A stretch of DNA of 64,000 nt from Catenulispora pinistramenti (GCF_018274385.1 NZ_JAAFYZ010000024.1:1-64000); one strand, 5' to 3'; positions 14,017 through 21,681 are shown, numbered from the stretch's first letter. The notes: generated by a model not told the origin, from the sequence alone. Numbers and translations are program-made.

Positions 14017-15663
14017 TCAGTGCCCGAGCATCATCTCGACGAGCTTCCACACGCACATCACCATCGACACCAGCAGGTACAGCCGCAGCGCGCCCATGGA
14101 GTAGCGGCGGGTCCTGGAGAACTTCAGCTGGCCCAGCTGCGCCAGCGGCGGCATCCGCCACTCGTCCCGGCCGGAGCGGTCGATGAACTCCGCGACGAAG
14201 TCCGGGGCGCGGCGGGCCCGCAGGGCCTTGACTCCCAGGAATCCGGCGGCGGCCAGCCCGCCGACCGCGCAGCCGACCAGGATCTGCTCGATCTGCCCGG
14301 TGCTGATGGCCGGCCAGATCACCGAGGCGGTCAGCACCATCGACAGCGCGATCAGGACGCCGATCACCGTCGAGGTGAACAGCGTGGTCTTCTTGCTGTT
14401 GACCCAGGGCCCGAGCACTTCCTTGTCGACGCACAGCAGCAGCAGGAACACCGTGGCCGAGGGCAGCAGCACGCCGGCCAGCGCCTGCACGCCGGTGGTC
14501 AGCACGCCCAGCACGTGGTCCGAGGCGCCCAGCACGATCGTCGCGGCCAGCGCGATGACCCCGGCGTAGACGGCGTAGAAGCCCTTGGCCTGCTTCACGC
14601 CGCGGTGCAGCGAGTGGTTGATCTTGAAGACGTCGCCGATGGCGTAGGCGGTGGACAGCGAGACCGCGAACGCGCCGATGATCGAGGCGTCCAGCAGCGC
14701 CACGGCGAACATGTCGCCCAGCGCCCGGCCGCCGTAGTTCTGCAGCGCCGTCGCCAGCGAACCGGCGTTGGTGAAGTCCGGGGCGCCCTTGGCGGCGAAG
14801 GCCACCGCGCCCAGCCCCATGATCGCCGCCCCGCCGATCACCACGACCACGATGCCGATCCACAGGTCGGCCTTCTCGTACTTCATGAAGCGCGGGGTGA
14901 TCCGCTTGTCGATGACGTAGCTCTGCTGGAAGAACAGCTGCCAGGGCGCGACGGTCGTGCCGACGATCCCGATGATCAGCAGCATCAGCGGGGCCATGCC
15001 GCCGGCGCCGCCGGGGAACGAGGGCCGGACGAAGTCGTGCGCCATACCGCCGACCGCCGGGTGCGCCATCAGCGAGATCGGGATCAGCAGCAGCGAGCCG
15101 ACACAGAACACCAGCGCCAGCCGCTCGAACCGGCGGAAGGAGCCGGTCGAGGCGGCGGCGACGATCACCAGCGCGGCCAGGATCACCGACGGCACCTTGG
15201 GCAGGCCCAGGTAGCCGGTCGCCAAGGTGATGCCGATGAACTCGGTCACGAGAGTCAGAGCGTTGAGCAGGAACAAGTCGATGACGGAGAACGCGCCCCA
15301 GAACTTGCCGAAGCGCTCGAAGATCAGCCGGGCGTGCCCGACCCCGGTGACCGCGCCGAGGCGCAGCACCATCTCCTGGTTGACGTACAGAACAGGGACC
15401 AGCAGCAGGAGCGTCCACAGCAGCTTGGTGCCGTAGTCGTGGCCGGCCTGGCCGTAGGTGGCGAAGGCGCCGGCGTCGTTGTCGCCGATCATCACGATCA
15501 GCCCGGGGCCGACGATCGCCAGCAGCGTCTTCAGCTTCGCCGACAGGCCGCGGCGGGCGTCGTGGTCGCCCAGCTGGATGGTGCCGAAGGCGCCCTTGAT
15601 GTCGCCGACGTGCGCGTCGTCGAGGACTGCGGTGGTCGGGCGGTCGAGCAGTGCGGTGGTCAT
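14017..15663 (-). CDS. Nramp (SLC11)-related divalent metal transporter, M-box controlled
   Basis: This 548-residue membrane protein is a paralogue of the product of 10213-11976. TM1 has D63-A-G-A66 in place of DPGN, and TM6 has VGTTVAPWQLFFQQ in place of the MPH motif, so two transition-metal ligands are missing. The start is ATG 15663 behind GGGAGGGG; a longer upstream frame runs into the leader. An M-box Mg2+ riboswitch lies in the long leader and mgtC lies downstream, which together favour a Mg2+ transporter of the NRMT type. Known NRMTs lack the TM6 methionine, as here. Transport itself is inferred. Confidence 0.92.
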   Translation of the reverse strand: MTTALLDRPTTAVLDDAHVGDIKGAFGTIQLGDHDARRGLSAKLKTLLAIVGPGLIVMIGDNDAGAFATYGQAGHDYGTKLLWTLLLLVPVLYVNQEMVLRLGAVTGVGHARLIFERFGKFWGAFSVIDLFLLNALTLVTEFIGITLATGYLGLPKVPSVILAALVIVAAASTGSFRRFERLALVFCVGSLLLIPISLMAHPAVGGMAHDFVRPSFPGGAGGMAPLMLLIIGIVGTTVAPWQLFFQQSYVIDKRITPRFMKYEKADLWIGIVVVVIGGAAIMGLGAVAFAAKGAPDFTNAGSLATALQNYGGRALGDMFAVALLDASIIGAFAVSLSTAYAIGDVFKINHSLHRGVKQAKGFYAVYAGVIALAATIVLGASDHVLGVLTTGVQALAGVLLPSATVFLLLLCVDKEVLGPWVNSKKTTLFTSTVIGVLIALSMVLTASVIWPAISTGQIEQILVGCAVGGLAAAGFLGVKALRARRAPDFVAEFIDRSGRDEWRMPPLAQLGQLKFSRTRRYSMGALRLYLLVSMVMCVWKLVEMMLGH

Positions 15664-15680
15664 ATGGTTCACCCCTCCCG

Positions 15681-15695
15681 GCCCGCTTGGCGGGC
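15681..15695 (-). promoter_or_regulatory. Hairpin beside the ribosome site of the second Nramp-related gene
   Basis: GCCCGC-TTG-GCGGGC is a perfect 6-bp stem with a three-base loop. On the minus strand it ends directly before the GGGAGGGG ribosome site of the gene starting at 15663. It may help define or shield the ribosome site. Confidence 0.45.
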
Positions 15696-15720
15696 ATGCA
15701 GGAGACGGCAGCAGACATAG

Positions 15721-15737
15721 AGCCCCCAACAGGGGCC
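15721..15737 (-). promoter_or_regulatory. Attenuator-like hairpin in the leader
   Basis: On the minus strand GGCCCC and GGGGCT flank a TGTTG loop. The hairpin starts 15 nt after the stop codon of the leader ORF and lies about 60 nt before the gene start. There is no T-run. Its position is right for coupling leader translation to termination or ribosome access, which is inference. Confidence 0.4.
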
Positions 15738-15752
15738 GTTATGGGAAAAGAG

Positions 15753-15851
15753 TCAGGGCTGCTGCGCGTCGGTCGGATCGAAGAGCAACGTGGAGCACGG
15801 TCGGCCAGCCGCGATCGGCTGCCACGTAGTGCTACTACTGGGAATATCCAC
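15753..15851 (-). CDS. Leader peptide ORF between M-box and transporter gene
   Basis: A 32-codon ORF starts at GTG 15851 behind GGAGGTGA with an 8-base gap; in-frame GTG codons at 15860 and 15866 are alternatives. It runs VDIPSSSTTW and ends in F-D-P-T-D-A-Q-Q-P just before a hairpin. Alternating acidic and proline codons such as DPTD resemble the ribosome-destabilising stretches used for Mg2+ sensing in the MgtL leader of Salmonella. No homologue is recognised. The strong ribosome site and position support translation; function is inferred. Confidence 0.55.
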   Translation of the reverse strand: MDIPSSSTTWQPIAAGRPCSTLLFDPTDAQQP

Positions 15852-15961
15852 GCCACTCACCTCCACCCGACAGGGCCGCAGGAATCCACCTGCACCGCAA
15901 TCCTCACGGGAGTGCACGCGCTGGAACGCGTGCTGAGTCCAGCTGAAAAGCCGGAGCACTC

Positions 15962-16128
15962 CCTCTCGTAAGAGCTTTGGCACTGCCCGGCGTAACCCGA
16001 CCGATCGGCCGGTAGCCACTTCGGGTCACCCCTTAAGCCGAGGAGACCTGTCCTGACCTTGGGCGTCTCTCGACGTCGTGAGATCAGTGGCTTGTGTCCG
16101 GTGCAGACGCCTCACCTAACGAGGTGCC
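15962..16128 (-). ncRNA. M-box (ykoK leader) Mg2+ riboswitch
   Basis: Read on the minus strand, this region begins CTCGTTAGGTGAGGC, then has GCCACTG, GAGACGCCCAAGGTCAG and GTGACCCGAAGTGGCTACCGG. It ends CAGTGCCAAAGCTCTTACGAG. These elements follow the order and spacing of the B. subtilis mgtE M-box, including the near-identical CAGTGC-AAAGCTC 3' segment. The first and last bases (CTCGT/ACGAG) close the P1 stem. M-boxes switch genes off at high Mg2+. The controlled gene is the Nramp-related transporter at 14017-15663, with mgtC behind it. This is the clearest regulatory element in the window. Confidence 0.93.
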
Positions 16129-16135
16129 TTCTTGA

Positions 16136-16190
16136 CAGAAGAGAGGATACCCCGATCATTGCTCATTTGCCTAATCGAGCGAATGATCAG
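16136..16190 (-). promoter_or_regulatory. Probable promoter and inverted repeat upstream of the M-box
   Basis: On the minus strand TATCCT at 16149-16144 is a good -10 and would start the mRNA a few bases before the M-box. Upstream, GATCATTGCTC (16154-16164) and its near complement GAGCGAATGATC (16177-16188) form an imperfect inverted repeat that covers the -35 region. A protein operator here, perhaps for the ArsR-type regulator, is possible. Confidence 0.45.
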
Positions 16191-16192
16191 AG

Positions 16193-16336
16193 GTGCGGCT
16201 GCCACAGCTGGTGACGTACAAGGGCATCGGCACCACGCTGTTCTGCAATACGAAGCCGGACGAGCAGGGCCGCTTCTACGCGACGCGCTGGATCGACGCC
16301 CCGGTCAAGGGCGGGCCGCGCCGGGCGGACCGCTGA
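16193..16336 (+). pseudogene. Small ORF or gene remnant (47 codons)
   Basis: An open frame from GTG 16193 encodes VRLPQLVTYKGIGTTLFC, then GRFYATRWIDAPVKG, ending in GGPRRADR. Codon use is actinobacterial, and the amino-acid pattern YKGIGTTL...YATRW looks like genuine protein. There is an in-frame stop just upstream, no good ribosome site, and a tail overlap with the convergent gene. I judge it more likely a truncated 3' remnant than a complete gene. No function can be assigned. Confidence 0.35.
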
Positions 16337-16778
16337 CCGGCTGCACCGTCGCGAACGACTCGACCACCAGCCGCAGCGTCGCCAGGACCGCGGCGCCGTC
16401 GCCGCGGGCCGGCGGCGGTTCGAGGGCGTCCAGCGGGATCGCCCGGCCGGCGTGCACGATCAGCGCCTCGGCGGCGGCCGGCCAGAAGCCGAAGCCGGTG
16501 TGCGTCGTCTCCTCGGTCCTCATGTCGCGGTGCGAGTAGGCGCTGCTGATGCGGCCCGGCTCCGGCTTGCGGATCATCCCGGCCGCGTCGGCCCGCTCGA
16601 CCATCGTCGATCCGCCGGCGGACCAGTGATCTCCGTCGGCGTGTGACTCAGCCCACTGATCCGCCTCCGGGGCCAGTTGGAAGTGCCAGCCGTGGGTCCG
16701 CTCCACGAACTCGCGCTTGGCGACGTCCCGCAGGCGCGCGCTCTCGGCGTAGAAGGCATCCAGCTGCTCCTTGTCCAT
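16305..16778 (-). CDS. Hypothetical protein (157 aa)
   Basis: This is a 157-residue soluble protein without a recognised family. The N-terminal part is helical and charged (MDKEQLDAFYAESARLRD), with a tryptophan-rich middle THGWHFQLAPEADQWAES and GDHWSAGGSTM. A C-terminal helix LATLRLVVESFATVQ follows. It has no signal peptide or membrane span. Third-position GC content supports coding. It lies 109 bp upstream of and divergent from ligC and has no evident operon partner. Confidence 0.6.
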   Translation of the reverse strand: MDKEQLDAFYAESARLRDVAKREFVERTHGWHFQLAPEADQWAESHADGDHWSAGGSTMVERADAAGMIRKPEPGRISSAYSHRDMRTEETTHTGFGFWPAAAEALIVHAGRAIPLDALEPPPARGDGAAVLATLRLVVESFATVQPVSGPPGAARP

Positions 16779-16887
16779 CGCTCGATAGTAGGCAACCGCC
16801 GCGGGAGGCGAGCGTCGCGGGAGGCGAGCGCCGCCCGTTCGCCCGCGCCGGAGTGCCGACCCCGGATCTTCGTCTTACGGTCGGAAC

Positions 16888-17967
16888 GTGGATCTCCCGG
16901 TCATGCCGCCGGTGCGGCCGATGCTGGCCACCGCTGTGCGGGACGTGCCGCGCGGCGCGGGCCTGGCCTACGAACCTAAGTGGGACGGGTTCCGCTGCGT
17001 CGTCTTCCGCGACGGTGCCGAGGTGGAGCTGGGCTCGCGCAACGACCGGCCGCTGACCAGGTACTTCCCGGAGCTGGTGGAGTTGCTGCTGGCCGCCTTG
17101 CCGCCGCGCTGCGTGGTGGACGGCGAGATCGTCGTGGTCACCGGCTCCGGCCTGGACTTCGACACGCTCCAGAACCGGCTGCACCCGGCCGCCTCCCGGG
17201 TCCGGAAGCTGGCGGCCCAGACCCCGGCCAGCTTCGTCGCCTTCGACCTGCTGGCACTCGACGACCGGGACCTGACCGGGGAGCCGTTCAGCGAGCGCCG
17301 CCGGTTGCTGGCCGGTGCGCTGAACGCCGGCAGCGAGCGGATCATCCTCACCCCGCTGACCGAGGATCCGGACGTGGCGCAGGACTGGTTCACCCGGTTC
17401 GAGGGCGCGGGCTTCGACGGCGTGATGGCCAAGCCCTTGGACCTGCCTTACGAACAGAACAAGCGGGTCATGCTCAAGGTGAAGCACGAGCGCACCGCGG
17501 ACTGCGTCGTGGCGGGCTTCCGCTGGCACAAGGACGGCGAGGGTGTCGGTTCCCTGCTGCTGGGTCTGTTCGACGACCAGGGCGTGCTGCATCACGTCGG
17601 CGTGGCCAGCAGCTTCACCGCCGTGCGGCGTCGCGAACTGGTCACCGAGCTGGCGCCGCTGCGCGAGAACGCCATTGACGGCCATCCCTGGCGCGACTGG
17701 GCCGAGGCTCAGGAGCAGGCCGGCGGCCGGATGCCCGGCGCGCGCAGCCGGTGGGCCGCCGACAAGGACCTGGCCTGGGAGCCGCTGCGTCCGGAGCTGG
17801 TCGCCGAGGTCCGGTACGAGCACCTGCTGTCCGGCCGCTTCCGGCACGGCGGCCGGCTGGTCCGCTTCCGGCCGGACCGCACGCCGGAGTCGTGCACCTA
17901 CGCCCAGCTGGAGCAGGTGCCGCCGGCCGAGCTGGCCGAGGTGTTCGGTGCGGAGGGGGAGAAATGA
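16888..17967 (+). CDS. ligC: ATP-dependent DNA ligase LigC
   Basis: This is a 359-residue ligase of the LigC type, the same length as mycobacterial LigC. The adenylation lysine is Lys31 in KWDGFR. VVDGEIVV and the C-terminal motifs DGVMAKPLDLPYE and RVMLKVKHERTADCVV complete the nucleotidyltransferase and OB-fold signatures. It seals nicks after gap filling, notably in base-excision repair in mycobacteria. The GTG start at 16888 gives the full N-terminus. Its stop overlaps the start of the next gene (ATGA), so it is translated with Prim-PolC. Confidence 0.93.
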   Translation: MDLPVMPPVRPMLATAVRDVPRGAGLAYEPKWDGFRCVVFRDGAEVELGSRNDRPLTRYFPELVELLLAALPPRCVVDGEIVVVTGSGLDFDTLQNRLHPAASRVRKLAAQTPASFVAFDLLALDDRDLTGEPFSERRRLLAGALNAGSERIILTPLTEDPDVAQDWFTRFEGAGFDGVMAKPLDLPYEQNKRVMLKVKHERTADCVVAGFRWHKDGEGVGSLLLGLFDDQGVLHHVGVASSFTAVRRRELVTELAPLRENAIDGHPWRDWAEAQEQAGGRMPGARSRWAADKDLAWEPLRPELVAEVRYEHLLSGRFRHGGRLVRFRPDRTPESCTYAQLEQVPPAELAEVFGAEGEK

Positions 17968-18992
17968 CCGAGGAGACCATCCTCGACCTCGACGGCACCG
18001 AGGTCGCGGTGTCGCACCCGGACAAGGTGTACTTCAGCAAGCGCGGCGAGACCAAGATGGACCTAGTCCGCTACTACCTGGCGGTCGCCGGGCCGATCAT
18101 GAACACCCTGAAGGACCGCCCGCTGCTGATGGAGCGCTATCCGAACGGCGCGGGCGGCAAGTCCTGGTTCCAGAAGCGGGTGCCGAAGACAGCGCCACCG
18201 TGGCTGACCACCATGGAGGTCTCCACGCCCAACGGCACTACCAGCGACGCGCTGGTCGCGGCGGACATGGCGCACATCGTGTGGGGCGTGAACCTGGGCT
18301 GCCTGGGGTTCCACGTCTGGCCGATCCGGGCCTGCGACCCGGACATCACCGATGAGCTGCGCATCGACCTGGACCCCTCCCCCGGCGTCGGCTACCCGGA
18401 GGTCCGGCACGCCGCGGTGCTGACCCGGGAGCTGTTGGCCGAGCTGGGCATCGAGGCTTACGTGAAGACCTCCGGATCCCGGGGGCTGCACATCTATGTC
18501 AGCCTCCTGCATCGCTGGGACGGCTACGAGGTCCGGGCGGCCGCGGTCGCGCTGGCCAGGGAGATGGAACGCCGGTATCCGGAGCAGATCACCGCACAGT
18601 GGTGGAAGGAGGAGCGGGGTGCACGGGTGTTTGTGGACTTCAATCAGAACGCGCCGCACAAGACGGTGTTCGGGGCGTGGTGCGTCCGGCCGCGGGTCGG
18701 TGCGCAGGTGTCCACACCGATCTTCTGGGACGAGCTGATGACGGTCGTCCCCGACGAGCTGACGATCGCCACGGTCCCGGCCCGGGTCGCCGAGCGCGGG
18801 GATCCGTGGGCGGAGTACAACGCGCGGCCGCAGTCGCTGGAGCCGCTGCTGGAGATGTCCCGCCGGGACATGGCGAACGGGCTGATGGACGCGCCGTGGC
18901 CGCCGGTGTATCCGAAGCAGCCGAACGAGCCGCCGCGGGTGGCGCCGAGCCGGGCCAAGCACACAGAGCCGGACCCTGCCGACGCCTCATGA
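17964..18992 (+). CDS. LigD-polymerase-domain family primase-polymerase (Prim-PolC)
   Basis: This is a 342-residue stand-alone archaeo-eukaryotic primase-type polymerase related to the polymerase domain of LigD. The catalytic aspartates are Asp135 and Asp137 in LRIDLDPSPG and probably Asp225 in VFVDFNQNA. The triphosphate site SGSRGLHIY spans 170-178. Enzymes of this group fill short gaps and prefer ribonucleotides. In mycobacteria the equivalent protein works with LigC in base-excision repair. The 4-bp overlap with ligC makes the same partnership very likely here. No Ku gene is visible in the window. Confidence 0.92.
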   Translation: MTEETILDLDGTEVAVSHPDKVYFSKRGETKMDLVRYYLAVAGPIMNTLKDRPLLMERYPNGAGGKSWFQKRVPKTAPPWLTTMEVSTPNGTTSDALVAADMAHIVWGVNLGCLGFHVWPIRACDPDITDELRIDLDPSPGVGYPEVRHAAVLTRELLAELGIEAYVKTSGSRGLHIYVSLLHRWDGYEVRAAAVALAREMERRYPEQITAQWWKEERGARVFVDFNQNAPHKTVFGAWCVRPRVGAQVSTPIFWDELMTVVPDELTIATVPARVAERGDPWAEYNARPQSLEPLLEMSRRDMANGLMDAPWPPVYPKQPNEPPRVAPSRAKHTEPDPADAS

Positions 18993-19022
18993 GGCTGAAG
19001 ACTGTGGGTCCGTAAGGGTTTC

Positions 19023-19110
19023 AGCTTCTGTCTTTAACTCTGGTATTAACTCCGGTCTTAACTCCGGCTCTGACTCTGACTCTGGCTCGGCTCTGACGCT
19101 GACTCTGGCT
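19023..19110. repeat. 12-bp-type simple repeats over the dinB 3' end
   Basis: Repeated blocks such as AACTCCGGTCTT and GACTCTGACTCTGGCTC run through the stop codon of the minus-strand polymerase gene and beyond it. The in-gene part encodes the SQSQSQS tail. This looks like microsatellite expansion that has moved the stop codon. Confidence 0.6.
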
Positions 19111-20140
19111 CGACATCCGGGAACTCCACCCGCACGCCGAGCAGCCGCACCGGCCGGTCCAGCTCCAGGAGCCTGAACACCTCCAGCGCGGCGCGTTCGA
19201 TCTCCTCCGCGTCAGCCGTCGGAGCGGGCAGCGTGATGCTCCGCGTCTTGGTGATGAACGGCGCGTACCTGATCTTCAGCCCCACGCGCGCCGCCGGCCG
19301 CTCTTCCGCCACGACGTCCTCGGCGACGTGCCGGGCCAGCTGCCGCACCTGCACGGCCAGTTCCCCGGCGTCGGCGATGTTCTGCTGGAACGTGACCTCG
19401 CGGCTACGTCCCTTGGCCACGTGCGGCGTGCCGGCCACCTCTGCGTCCCCGGCGCCCTGGGCCAGCAGCCAGAAGTAGGGGCCCATCTTCGGCCCGAACC
19501 GGTCGGCCAGTACGGCGCGGTCGGCCCGGCCCAGCTCGGCGACGGTGTGCAGGCCCAGCTCGGCGAGCTTCTTGGCGGTGCGCGAGCCGATGCCCCACAA
19601 CGCTTCGGTCGGGCGGGCGGCCATCACGGCGGCCCAGTTCTCGTGGGTGAGCCGGTAGACGCCGGCCGGTTTGGCGAACCCGGTGGCGGTCTTGGCGCGC
19701 AGCTTGTTGTCGCCGATGCCGACCGAGCAGGACAGGCCGGTCTCGCCCAGGACGGCTTCGCGGACATCGGTGGCCAGCGCCTCGGGGTCTTCGGTGCGGG
19801 CGCCGAGGAACGCCTCGTCCCAGCCCATCACCTCGACCACGACCGGGAACTCCCGCAACGTGGTCATCACCTGCTCGGACGCCCGTTCGTAGGCGGCGCG
19901 ATCGGCGGGCAGGAAGACGCAGTCCGGGCACTTCTTGGCGGCGGTGCGCAGCGGCATCCCGGAGTGGACGCCGAACTCGCGCGCCTCGTACGAAGCGGTC
20001 GCGACCACGCCCCGGCGCGTCGGATCGCCCTGACCGCCGACCACGACCGGCCGGCCCCGCAGCTCCGGCCGCCGCGCCACCTCGACAGCCGCGATGAACT
20101 GGTCGAGGTCGACGTGCAGCACCCAGTCCGTGCTGGACAC
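19058..20140 (-). CDS. dinB: Y-family DNA polymerase IV, DinB2-like without steric gate
   Basis: This is a 360-residue translesion polymerase. The first catalytic motif is HVDLDQFIAAVE (Asp11, Asp13), and the second is VMGWDEAFLGA, equivalent to SIDEA. Residue 16, which aligns with the aromatic steric gate of Dpo4 (Tyr12), is Ile. Mycobacterial DinB2 has Leu at this point and readily inserts ribonucleotides, so the same is predicted here. No C-terminal QLxLF clamp-binding peptide is seen; the tail is a Ser/Gln repeat. The GTG start at 20140 lies a few bases after CATACT, so a leaderless mRNA is likely. Confidence 0.92.
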   Translation of the reverse strand: MSSTDWVLHVDLDQFIAAVEVARRPELRGRPVVVGGQGDPTRRGVVATASYEAREFGVHSGMPLRTAAKKCPDCVFLPADRAAYERASEQVMTTLREFPVVVEVMGWDEAFLGARTEDPEALATDVREAVLGETGLSCSVGIGDNKLRAKTATGFAKPAGVYRLTHENWAAVMAARPTEALWGIGSRTAKKLAELGLHTVAELGRADRAVLADRFGPKMGPYFWLLAQGAGDAEVAGTPHVAKGRSREVTFQQNIADAGELAVQVRQLARHVAEDVVAEERPAARVGLKIRYAPFITKTRSITLPAPTADAEEIERAALEVFRLLELDRPVRLLGVRVEFPDVEPESASEPSQSQSQSRS

Positions 20141-20468
20141 GGGTCCAGTATGCCCAGGCCGGGGCGGGGTCGCCTGTCGGAGGCGGCCGTCTGCGGCACA
20201 CCTGCCGAGCTGCACACCTCGTGGCAGGCATGCCACCCGAGCTGCACACCTCGTGGCAGGCATGCCTCCCCAGCTGCACGCCTGCCCAGCTGCACGCCTG
20301 CCCGGCAGCCAGGCAGGCGATCGCCAGCGCGAAGCTCTCCCCCATCAGATCGCCCGGATCGCCGCCGCGCCGGGACGACCGCCGCCCGTGGGTGCCACCG
20401 GGCAAGATGCCGCCCGACCCACATCAGGATCCTTCGTCATCCTTCGTCGCGACCAGAAAGCGGTGCCC
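20141..20468. repeat. Intergenic tandem repeats between dinB and the clamp gene
   Basis: A 32-bp unit starting CGAGCTGCACACCTCGTGGC occurs twice, at 20206-20237 and 20238-20269. It is followed by the 16-bp unit CAGCTGCACGCCTGCC twice, at 20271-20286 and 20287-20302. The 32-bp unit includes the inverted repeat GTGGCA-GGCA-TGCCAC. The remainder should contain divergent promoters for dinB and the clamp gene. No coding potential is supported. Confidence 0.7.
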
Positions 20469-21638
20469 ATGAAGTTCGAGGCCGAGCGAGACATCTTCGC
20501 CGAGGCGGTCGCGTGGACCGCGCGATCCCTGCCGGGCCGCCCCGCCGCGCCCGTGCTCGCCGGCCTGCTCTTCGAGGCCTCCGACCGGGGCTCGGTCAGC
20601 GTGTCCGGGTTCGACTACGACACCTCCGGGCGGGCCGGGATCACCGCCGAGGTCGGCGAGCCCGGGCGCCTGCTCGTCCACGGCAAGCTGCTCGCCGACA
20701 TCGCCAAGTCGTTGCCGGACCGGCCGGTGCGGATCGTCTCTGAGGGGTCGAAGGTCCTGCTGTCCTGCGGCTCGTCCCAGTTCGCGTTGCGGACCCTGCC
20801 CGTCGAGGACTACCCCGAGCTGCCGGGCATGCCCGGCGCCACCGGCACCGTGGCCGGTTCGGACCTGGCCAAGGCCGTCGCTCAGGTGGCCGTCGCGGCC
20901 GCGCGGGACGACACCGTCCCGATGCTCACCGGGATCCGGATCGAGATCGACGGCGACACCCTCACCCTGGTGTCCACCGACCGCTTCCGGCTGGCGTACC
21001 GCGAGCTCCCCTGGCAACCCGACGCGGACTGCCCCGCCACCACCGCGCTCCTGCCCGCCAAGGTCATGGCCGCCGCCGCCCGCGCGCTGGCCGGACGCGA
21101 CCGGGTCACGCTGGCGCTGGACGGCGGGCAGAGCGGCGCGGGCCTGATCGGCTTCGCCTCACAGGACCACCCCAGGGGCCCGCGGCAGATGACCTCGCGT
21201 CTGCTGTCCGGCGAGTTCGTGAAGTACCGCAGCTTGTTCGCATCCGTTTACGCCACCACCGCGACCGTCGAGACCGCTCCGTTCCTGGCCGCCGCCAAGC
21301 GCGTGTCGCTGGTGGCCGAACGCACCTCGCCGATCCGCCTGGCCTTCGCCCGAGGCACGCTCTCCTTGCAGGCCGGCGCCGGAGACGAAGCGCAGGCCTC
21401 TGAGTCTGTCGAAGCCGTGCTGACCGGCGAGGACACCACCGCCTCGTTCAACCCCGCCTTCCTGCTCGACGGTCTCCAGGTGATCGACACGCCGTACGCA
21501 CAACTGTCGTTCACCGCGCCCGGCAAGCCGACCGTCCTCATGCCTCGTCAGTCCCTCGACGTCCCGGCCCGCGACGACTTCCGCTATCTGATGCTCCCGC
21601 TGAAGGCACCGCGGGCATCCGGCGCCGGGCCCGCATGA
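20469..21638 (+). CDS. DNA polymerase III beta subunit paralogue (sliding clamp)
   Basis: This is a 389-residue protein with three clamp-fold repeats. It begins MKFEAERDIFAEAVAW, like DnaN, has VSTDRFRLAYRELPW in the middle, and ends near DDFRYLMLPLKAP, the conserved beta-clamp C-terminus that forms the protein-binding pocket. It is not next to dnaA, recF or gyrB, so it is probably an accessory clamp rather than the essential dnaN. Its position beside dinB, ligC and Prim-PolC suggests a repair role. The ATG at 20469 matches the family start. The radical SAM gene follows after 43 bp. Confidence 0.88.
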   Translation: MKFEAERDIFAEAVAWTARSLPGRPAAPVLAGLLFEASDRGSVSVSGFDYDTSGRAGITAEVGEPGRLLVHGKLLADIAKSLPDRPVRIVSEGSKVLLSCGSSQFALRTLPVEDYPELPGMPGATGTVAGSDLAKAVAQVAVAAARDDTVPMLTGIRIEIDGDTLTLVSTDRFRLAYRELPWQPDADCPATTALLPAKVMAAAARALAGRDRVTLALDGGQSGAGLIGFASQDHPRGPRQMTSRLLSGEFVKYRSLFASVYATTATVETAPFLAAAKRVSLVAERTSPIRLAFARGTLSLQAGAGDEAQASESVEAVLTGEDTTASFNPAFLLDGLQVIDTPYAQLSFTAPGKPTVLMPRQSLDVPARDDFRYLMLPLKAPRASGAGPA

Positions 21639-21681
21639 GATATTCAAGACCTGACCCGATTAGCCGGAAGCGAGGTCCACG

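Noticed and set aside
17964-18992. Complete LigD with ligase and nuclease domains
   Set aside because: Only the polymerase domain is present; the ligase is the separate LigC, and no phosphoesterase domain is seen.
20206-20302. CRISPR-like array
   Set aside because: Only two copies each of two different unit lengths, directly adjacent with no unique spacers, and no cas genes.
20469-21638. The essential dnaN of the replication origin region
   Set aside because: No dnaA, recF or gyrB genes and no DnaA-box cluster are nearby; the context is repair.
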